A program made the translations under genes and the position numbers. Shown here piece by piece: positions 7,701-11,918 of a stretch of DNA of 11,918 bases. The notes beneath the pieces are model-generated. The model worked only from the letters and a program-made list of their open reading frames with translations, was not told where the DNA came from and searched no databases. The DNA comes from Planctomycetota bacterium (lineage in GTDB: Bacteria; Planctomycetota; Phycisphaerae; UBA1845): assembly GCA_022566435.1 (NCBI GenBank), contig JADFIX010000036.1, positions 1 to 11,918 of the forward strand, written 5' to 3'. Numbering within the stretch: the stretch's first letter is position 1; each line of letters starts with the position of its first letter.

Positions 7701-8253
7701 CGAAAGTATGCCCGCCGTCATCGTCATCGGCGCCACCGCCGTCGCCCGTGGCGATATACAGATAGCCGTCGTTCGGTCCAAACGCCAGCCATCCACCGTT
7801 ATGATTCGACTGCGGCTGAAATATCGACAAAATGACGAACTCGCTGCCGCTGTCGCCGTTGTCCGCATCAAGGGCTTCGAATCGAGAAACGCGCGTGTCG
7901 CCGCTGTTGTTCGTGTAGTTGACGTAGAAGAATTTGTTGTTCGCAAAGTCCTGGTGAAACGCAAGCCCCAGTAATCCTTGCTCAGTGTTGAGCGTGCCGG
8001 TGCTGCCGACAAGGGCTGTGATGTCGAGGAAGACCGACACGATGCCGTCCTTGAGCACTTTGATCGTACCCGGTTTTTCGACAATGTAGATGCGGTCTGA
8101 GTCGTTCGGCGCGTGCGTGACGAAAAGCGGTCTGTTCAAACCCGAGGCCACACGAACCGTAGTCAAATCGGTTCCGCCGCCGTTGGTCGTCCGACCGGAA
8201 AACAGCAAGCAAAGGATGAAGGTCGCAGCGACGAGTTCTATTCGTTTGCACAT
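4792..8253 (-). CDS. Large secreted PQQ-type sugar dehydrogenase with Cys/Asp-rich repeats
   Basis: Protein of 1153 residues. A signal peptide covers about 1-22 (KRIELVAATFILCLLF). Residues 30-400 form a glucose/sorbosone dehydrogenase beta-propeller that would bind PQQ. Key residues are kept: His151 in HNGGWLAFGP corresponds to the catalytic base of soluble glucose dehydrogenase, followed by LYIATGDGGG, and Arg234 in GLRNPWR. Residues 406-621 are thirteen Cys/Asp/Asn repeats. Residues 622-1005 are beta-rich with scattered Cys and match nothing I know. Two more repeat units follow, one with a DSDGDGFVDD calcium-loop motif (1031-1056). A small helical module occupies 1068-1136, then a basic tail. 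The ATG at 8253 is preferred over the longer in-frame start at 8328 because the signal peptide begins there and a GGGAG site precedes it. It likely oxidises sugars or acts as an adhesin-like surface enzyme; the substrate is unknown. Confidence 0.9.
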   Translation of the reverse strand: MCKRIELVAATFILCLLFSGRTTNGGGTDLTTVRVASGLNRPLFVTHAPNDSDRIYIVEKPGTIKVLKDGIVSVFLDITALVGSTGTLNTEQGLLGLAFHQDFANNKFFYVNYTNNSGDTRVSRFEALDADNGDSGSEFVILSIFQPQSNHNGGWLAFGPNDGYLYIATGDGGGADDDDGGHTFGTGNGQDITNNLLGKMLRIDVDGGSPYAIPPDNPFVGISGDDEIWAYGLRNPWRNAFDPSTGDLYIADVGQDAWEEISFQLAASTGGENYGWRCREGAHNFLYTPNCAGETFVEPFYEYRHSFSFFCSGSITGGEVYRGCAIPDLDGTYFFADWCSEAIWSIRRQEDGTFGDIEDRTSELAPGGGLVFGSIASFGTDANGEMYICDQSGGQVFKIVAPVSSDCNDNGKEDSCDIDSGFSEDCDGNGLPDECDPPGDCNGNGVQDICDIAAGNSQDCNGNRVPDECETDCNGNGLPDECDIDSEFSEDCNGDGVPDECETDCNDNGLPDECDIDSEFSEDCDENGVPDECDSLTDCNGNGVQDSCDISVGTSDDCNENRRPDECDIDSGVSEDCNGNGRPDECEPLGDCNENGIQDICDIAAGTNNDCNGNGVPDACELDGDGQVIYSNKNGQFLFRPGRGTRVADDLITKLVGSCSLNTLRVRVTGGVEGGGGVFRADISLYDACPSAGGSEIPGSLVMYTDLQDDLERFHDLILDYSDRGICDDGSSCLVSQRNCTDQSVCMENPLEIPPTVWVRLRFDTDEAAIVAGSPPTIGFSSDGLDALHAACRGWFAGWPTFPHASFWVELTAPVDCEKHFPAYSAANPNRPPFLPTDIAGPDVGSPTTRLGDDIRLSVDDCILDAFEIGMQGFAGPYETSIDLRWPSILDVIPETIQTFFGTGKGSVEVARFTIPPEIELIIDRLDQPIYITWAADFEDSPAGVLEVDFTRVGESAPEFFAFDTDPNHPETWNSLFQPNGSPAVFYAAVYCRGEESLGGCNCSGIPDECDIDCGSPGGPCDLPGCGLSVDCNGNGVPDDCDVDSDGDGFVDDCDDCLDSDLAELIILGDCPTGVPNELLDDGCTMKDVLTECSVGAHSHGQLTACVVRQANEWRRQGLLSGKDVGRIAQCAGTSNERRPSKRIKDGRSRGRR
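4846..5052 (-). other. C-terminal HGQ-type helical module of the secreted protein
   Basis: Residues 1068-1136 contain GDCPTGVPNELL, a DGCTMKDVLTEC segment, SHGQLTACVV, NEWRRQGLLSGKDVGRI and a terminal QCAGTSN. The pattern HGQ...V...N.....G.I...KG.I...A..S is, from memory, a recurring C-terminal module in planctomycete and some other secreted proteins. It may serve attachment or sorting. The family recall is not checked; the motif itself is plain in the sequence. A basic 17-residue tail follows. Confidence 0.5.
6391..7038 (-). repeat. Thirteen tandem DCNGNGxPDECD-type coding repeats
   Basis: Coding repeat array (residues 406-621 of the secreted protein). Each unit has the core D-C-(N/D)-x-(N/D)-x-x-(P/Q/E)-D-x-C-(D/E), followed by a spacer of 1 to 7 residues, often IDSEFSE or IAAG. 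Short units of about 13-15 residues alternate irregularly with long units of 18-19. Two Cys per core suggest disulphides, and the Asp/Asn spacing suggests calcium binding, by analogy with TSP3 and dockerin loops. The likely role is a rigid stalk between the propeller and the C-terminal part. Confidence 0.9.
6687..6878 (-). repeat. Two adjacent 96-bp blocks about 94% identical
   Basis: Bases 6687-6782 and 6783-6878 match at about 90 of 96 positions by hand alignment. Each block spans one short plus one long repeat unit (32 codons), so the duplication keeps the reading frame. The differences are scattered and partly synonymous. The block looks like the most recent expansion step in the array. 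Confidence 0.85.
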
Positions 8254-8744
8254 ATGCTCTTTTCTCCCACGCAGGTTGCGTCGTAGCAACAAGTCCAATG
8301 ATATCTTGGGCGGTCTTGTGTGCCCCACACCGATCGCATGACCCGTTTGATCGATCCCACTTTTTCGTCTTACGACAGCGCCGTGAACCCGGGATTGACC
8401 CGTAAACGCGCAGGCTCAATTCTGCGGCGTTTTCAGGTCTAGTCCAGCCGGCGATCAGATTGTCATTGTAGCGAATGTCAAGGGAAATCGCTAGCGTCAG
8501 GGACCGATAAATCGAGCGGTGGTTGTTTTCTAATGCGGATAATCAGGTGAAAGCCGTTCTCGAAGCGCGAGAATTCGCGATCCTTCCGGTTTTCGCGACT
8601 GGGATCTACCACGTTTCACTGTGCGGAGTGTGCTTCATTCGGCCTGGTGATCGACCGATAACTCTCACGTAGACGGGTTCTCGTGCGCGCAGGGTGTGCC
8701 GCTGTAAGACGCCCTTGATTTCGTGGTTCCGCACGAAAAATTGG
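8254..8744. other. Divergent intergenic region without a supported gene
   Basis: About 490 bases between the start of the minus-strand secreted protein and the start of the plus-strand glycosyltransferase. Both genes must be read from promoters here, but I find no clear -35/-10 pair on either strand. The closest is a TATCAT-like -10 on the minus strand near 8298-8303 without a matching -35. The part around 8557-8598 is rich in overlapping inverted repeats: TTCTCG-aagcg-CGAGAA (8557-8573), CGCGA-gaat-TCGCG (8566-8579), and a second TCGCGA at 8593. No small open frame with a ribosome binding site stands out. Confidence 0.5.
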
Positions 8745-10547
8745 ATGATAACGAGCTCGATGCACGTCACGGAACGATGTCACAGCCTAAACGGAAGTGC
8801 CGCAGAGGCCCAGCATGGAGCAGAGCGGCGTACGGCCAAACGCACATACGCCGCGATTGTGGGGATCGTTCTCTGCGTCGGCGTTTTATTACGTTTCGTC
8901 GCCTTGGACCAACTTCCGCTGCCTGCCCATCAGGACGAGCTGTCGGACATTTACGATGGGTACTGCATCGCGATGACCGGTGCCGATCGTGCCGGCGATC
9001 CGTGGCCGATCATCATCCGCGGCATGGGACCGGGCGATTATCACCCAGGGCTCTATGCCTATCTGGCGGGACTGTCTACTCGGCTGTTGGGTCTATCGGT
9101 CTGGGCGGGTCGCCTACCTGCGGTCCTCGCGGGATCGCTCACCCTACTACTGGTTTTTTTCGCGGCGATCGAGACGGTGGGTCGCCGCGGGGCTTTGATC
9201 GCATTGCTCTTTCTCGTGTTCTCGCCGGTGCATATTCTTTATTCCCGGCAAGCGCACGCCGGTGCGTGCTTGCCGCCGTTTTTCGCCGCGTTAACGCTCT
9301 TCTTGCTGCTTCGGTCGTTCCGAGCCATTGAGTGCGGTGGGGCACGAAGTCCATTCGGATGGATCTTCGCGGCGGGACTTGCGATAGGCACGTCTACAAA
9401 TGCTTACGGCGCGCTGCGCTTGAGTGGGGTTCTCTTTGCGATTGCGGCCGCGGCGTTGGTGACCCGGCAGGTGGGTTGGAGATTCGGCGCATGGCGTCGC
9501 GCCGTGGGTCTCTTGACGGTCCTGACCCTGGCCACGCTGCTTGGGGCCGCGCCGCAGATTTATGCTGCGCTGGGAGATTCGGCGAATTTCTTCGCGCGTG
9601 CATTCACGGTGGTGCCTTCGGTGGGCAATGGCATGCGTTGGTGGGGGGAGAGGCTCATGGCCAACTTCGCCGCCAATCTCGATCCGCGGCATCTGTACTT
9701 TTCGTTCGGCGAACATCGTCTCCTGACGGTCGCGCGGTTGAGCCTGGTATCGCTGCCGTTTCTGTATGTGGGGCTGGCGAGCGCGCTTTATCGCACCGTC
9801 ATCCGACGACACTTGCCCTCAGCGCTAGTGCTTCTGACGGCGGTGATTTGTCTAGCGCCGGCCGTCGCCTCTCGTCCGAATCCCCATCCCTTGCGGGCGT
9901 CGGGTGTTTGGGCGGTGTATCCGATACTGTCGGCGATCGGCGCTGTCGCCGTATCAAGTGCTTGCGTATGGCTGTGGCGTTTGCGTCGCATCAGGGCACG
10001 TTCGGATCGACCGAGCCTGACTATGGCGACGGAACGACTTTCACTCTTGGGCGCGTCGATTCTCGGTGTGGCGATCACTATCTTCGGTTTCATCAACGTG
10101 GTTCGCTACCTCGGTCACACGGAGTGGCACGGTCCGGATGCGCAGTACCATTTACATTCGCTTGCCGCCTGGTTGGATCGGCACGACGATGGCTTCGACC
10201 GGGTGTATGTCGATGTACCGGGTTTATTTCCTTATCTATACTTCGCATTCTATTCGGAGATGTCGCCCGACGAATTCCGGTCTGCGCCGCGTGAAGGCAT
10301 GGTGACGGCGCATGGCTGGGAGCAGTACCAGCGCTTCGGGAAATTCTACTTCGCGAATCGTTTCGATGCCGATCGTGATTGGTCGGCATCGGATCGGAAG
10401 GGCCGTTGGTTGTTTCTCGCCGCGGAGGGAGAAGTGGTGGAATATGGACCGACGGAGAAGTCTAGTCGGTACGCCAAAGACGGTCGACGTGCCCACGCGG
10501 CGGACGTTGCTCTGCTTCCACGGCCGCATCCAACGGGCTCTCAGTGA
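8745..10547 (+). CDS. GT-C / PMT-type membrane glycosyltransferase
   Basis: Integral membrane protein of about 600 residues. A basic, poorly hydrophobic N-terminus is followed by the first membrane helix at 34-54 (AAIVGIVLCVGVLL). The first extracytoplasmic loop carries HQDELSDIYDG with the Asp-Glu pair (64-65) that is catalytic in GT39/ArnT-like enzymes. HPGLYAYLAGLSTRLLGLS and GRLPAVLAGSLTLLL follow, the classic second-helix pattern of the PMT_2 family. About ten further hydrophobic helices run to near residue 450, and a soluble C-terminal part of about 130 residues follows. Such enzymes move a sugar from a polyprenyl-phosphate donor to lipid, glycan or protein; the acceptor cannot be told. 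The start is uncertain: ATG 8745 and ATG 8760 are both in frame with weak ribosome binding sites, and an upstream GTG at 8694 is less likely. The next gene is 104 bases away on the same strand. Confidence 0.85.
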   Translation: MITSSMHVTERCHSLNGSAAEAQHGAERRTAKRTYAAIVGIVLCVGVLLRFVALDQLPLPAHQDELSDIYDGYCIAMTGADRAGDPWPIIIRGMGPGDYHPGLYAYLAGLSTRLLGLSVWAGRLPAVLAGSLTLLLVFFAAIETVGRRGALIALLFLVFSPVHILYSRQAHAGACLPPFFAALTLFLLLRSFRAIECGGARSPFGWIFAAGLAIGTSTNAYGALRLSGVLFAIAAAALVTRQVGWRFGAWRRAVGLLTVLTLATLLGAAPQIYAALGDSANFFARAFTVVPSVGNGMRWWGERLMANFAANLDPRHLYFSFGEHRLLTVARLSLVSLPFLYVGLASALYRTVIRRHLPSALVLLTAVICLAPAVASRPNPHPLRASGVWAVYPILSAIGAVAVSSACVWLWRLRRIRARSDRPSLTMATERLSLLGASILGVAITIFGFINVVRYLGHTEWHGPDAQYHLHSLAAWLDRHDDGFDRVYVDVPGLFPYLYFAFYSEMSPDEFRSAPREGMVTAHGWEQYQRFGKFYFANRFDADRDWSASDRKGRWLFLAAEGEVVEYGPTEKSSRYAKDGRRAHAADVALLPRPHPTGSQ

Positions 10548-10587
10548 GCTCAGCGCCATTCGAAAACAGCCGCCCGTTTATAACCAC

Positions 10588-10624
10588 ACGAATTCGTACA
10601 CACCTTGCAATTCATATCGCGATA
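10588..10624. promoter_or_regulatory. Two perfect 10-bp palindromes before the ABC genes
   Basis: ACGAATTCGT (10588-10597) and TATCGCGATA (10615-10624) are both perfect palindromes with centres 27 bases apart, in the AT-richer spacer upstream of the ABC transporter genes. The second overlaps TAGAAT (10623-10628), a 5/6 match to a -10 box. TTGCAA at 10605 is too close to it to be a normal -35 box. The arrangement suggests an operator over a promoter, but short palindromes also arise by chance. Confidence 0.35.
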
Positions 10625-10651
10625 GAATAGTTGATAGCGCGGACATGACCC

Positions 10652-11548
10652 ATGAATGTGATCTCAACCGAAAACTTGACGAAACGATATGGCCGTCGGA
10701 CGGGGTTGGCGGGGATAGACCTCAACGTGCCGGCCGGCATCGTGTTCGGATTTCTCGGTCCCAACGGCGCGGGGAAGACGACAACGATTCGTTTGATTCT
10801 GGCGTTGTTGCGTCCCACCAGCGGTCGGGTATCGGTTTTCGGCATGGACGCTTGGCGCGAAGGGCCTGCCGTCCGGCGAGAAATCGGTTACCTGCCCGGT
10901 GACGTGAGACTCTATTCTTGGCTGACGGTAAAGAGCGGGCTGCGAATCGTCGGTCAGGCGCGAAAGCTTGATCTCATGGCCCCGGGTCTGGCGCTGGCCG
11001 AACAGTTCGATCTTGATGTCGACGTACGCGTGCGCAGCATGTCGCGCGGCATGCGGCAGAAACTGGGTTTGATTCTCGCATTGGCTCACCGCCCGAAGTT
11101 GCTGGTACTTGACGAGCCGACGTCCGGGCTCGATCCGCTCATGCAACGGCTGCTATATCGCCATTTGCGTGAACGGTCATCGGAAGGTGCGACGGTTTTC
11201 TTCTCGAGCCACACACTCAGTGAGGTGGAAGAGCTCTGCGACCGCGTGGCCATCGTTCGCGACGGCGTGCTCGTGGCGGAAGAGTCGGTGGATGCACTCC
11301 GCGCCCGGGCGGGTCGGCAGATCCGATTGCGTTGGGGCAACGGATATCCCACCGATGACATGACCTCGCCCCCGTTCTTGCAGGTGGAAAAGCGAGAGGG
11401 GCGGGACTGGCAGTGCGTGCTTTCGGGATCGATTCAACAGTTCGTTCAGTGGGCCGCGAACCAGCCTCTTGACGACCTGACGATCGGCCCGCCGGACCTG
11501 GACACCGTCTTTCGTCGCTTCTATCAGAGGGAAAAGAAACAGGAATGA
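10652..11548 (+). CDS. ABC transporter ATP-binding protein (ABC-2 exporter type)
   Basis: Cytosolic ATPase of 298 residues that powers the permease encoded next to it. Walker A is GPNGAGKTT (36-44), the signature is MSRGM (130-134) in place of LSGGQ, Walker B is LLVLDEP with the catalytic Glu (155), the D-loop is SGLDP, and the switch His is H187 in SSHTLSE. At the Q-loop the sequence reads GYLPGD, with Gly where Gln is usual (83); this variant is, from memory, found in a known subgroup of ABC-2 ATPases. Residues 215-298 form an extra C-terminal part ending in DLDTVFRRFY, as in CcmA/NatA-like proteins. The ATG has no strong ribosome binding site. The stop overlaps an in-frame ATG of the permease gene, so the two are translationally coupled. 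The exported substrate is unknown. Confidence 0.93.
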   Translation: MNVISTENLTKRYGRRTGLAGIDLNVPAGIVFGFLGPNGAGKTTTIRLILALLRPTSGRVSVFGMDAWREGPAVRREIGYLPGDVRLYSWLTVKSGLRIVGQARKLDLMAPGLALAEQFDLDVDVRVRSMSRGMRQKLGLILALAHRPKLLVLDEPTSGLDPLMQRLLYRHLRERSSEGATVFFSSHTLSEVEELCDRVAIVRDGVLVAEESVDALRARAGRQIRLRWGNGYPTDDMTSPPFLQVEKREGRDWQCVLSGSIQQFVQWAANQPLDDLTIGPPDLDTVFRRFYQREKKQE

Positions 11549-11550
11549 GC

Positions 11551-11918
11551 ATGGGCTTGGTGAACAAAGCGACGCGGGAGGTGGTGTGGACCACGGGGCT
11601 TTGCGCCGCGGGGGCGCTCCTTCTGGAGGCCCTGTTGGCCTACGTTTTCCATTCATTCGGGAATCAACTCGCCGAGCAGTGGGGGCAGATGGAATTCATC
11701 CAGAACATTCTTAAATCGCTGCTCGGTACGGAAATCGGGGGGATGCTCACCAGGCAAACGATGAATTCCATCGCGTGGGTTCACCCCGTGCTGCTGGCCA
11801 TACTGTGGGCCCATGCGATCACGATTTGCACGCGTGTGCCGGCCGGTGAAGTCGACCGTGGGACGATTGACGTTCTGCTCAGTCTTCCCGTTTCCCGGCG
11901 GCGGATCTATGTGTGCGA
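11551..11918 (+). CDS. ABC-2 family permease, 5' part only
   Basis: First 122 residues of the membrane partner of the preceding ATPase; the gene runs off the window. A hydrophobic helix (TTGLCAAGALLLEALLAYVF) is followed by an outward loop of about 35 residues. A second helix (WVHPVLLAILWAHAITIC) leads into GEVDRGTIDVLLSLPVSRRRIYV, the hallmark cytoplasmic segment of ABC-2 exporters that contacts the ATPase. ATG 11551 is preferred because AGGA ends six bases before it. ATG 11545, which overlaps the ATPase stop, is in frame and would add two residues. The gene pair is a clear operon. Confidence 0.9.
   Translation, partial: MGLVNKATREVVWTTGLCAAGALLLEALLAYVFHSFGNQLAEQWGQMEFIQNILKSLLGTEIGGMLTRQTMNSIAWVHPVLLAILWAHAITICTRVPAGEVDRGTIDVLLSLPVSRRRIYVC

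Overview
The window most likely comes from a planctomycete, probably of the Phycisphaerae type. The strongest clue is the very large secreted minus-strand protein. Its Cys/Asp-rich repeats of the form DCNGNGVPDECD are, from memory, characteristic of that phylum. Moderately GC-rich DNA, frequent GTG/TTG starts and a divergent RNase HII-like protein fit this. The assignment is inferred from protein style; no rRNA or tRNA is present.

Bases 1-4632 hold a plus-strand block of five genes: the 3' end of an M42 aminopeptidase; a PocR-GAF-PP2C (RsbU/SpoIIE-type) phosphatase; a divergent RNase HII-family protein; a single-domain STAS protein (RsbV/SpoIIAA type); and a small lipoprotein of unknown function. 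The phosphatase and the STAS protein are the two halves expected of a partner-switching module. The matching anti-sigma kinase is not in the window.

Bases 4633-8253 are dominated by one minus-strand gene for a secreted protein of about 1153 residues. It has a signal peptide, a PQQ-dependent glucose/sorbosone dehydrogenase beta-propeller, thirteen tandem Cys/Asp-rich repeats, a long unassigned region, two more repeat units and a small C-terminal helical module. Just past its stop codon, in a different frame on the same strand, lies a degenerate thrombospondin type-3 (TSP3) repeat fragment. It looks like debris of another surface-protein gene or of a longer ancestral C-terminus.

Bases 8254-8744 are a divergent intergenic region with no convincing gene. 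Bases 8745-11918 carry three plus-strand genes: a multi-membrane-span GT-C/PMT-type glycosyltransferase, then an ABC exporter ATPase followed directly by an ABC-2 permease that runs off the window end. The spacer before the ABC pair has two perfect 10-bp palindromes that could be an operator.

I see no phage, insertion sequence, CRISPR or toxin-antitoxin system. The points most worth following are the TSP3 remnant, the RNase HII-like protein with an altered fourth acidic position and a large insertion, the recently duplicated 96-bp repeat block, and the phosphatase/STAS pair.
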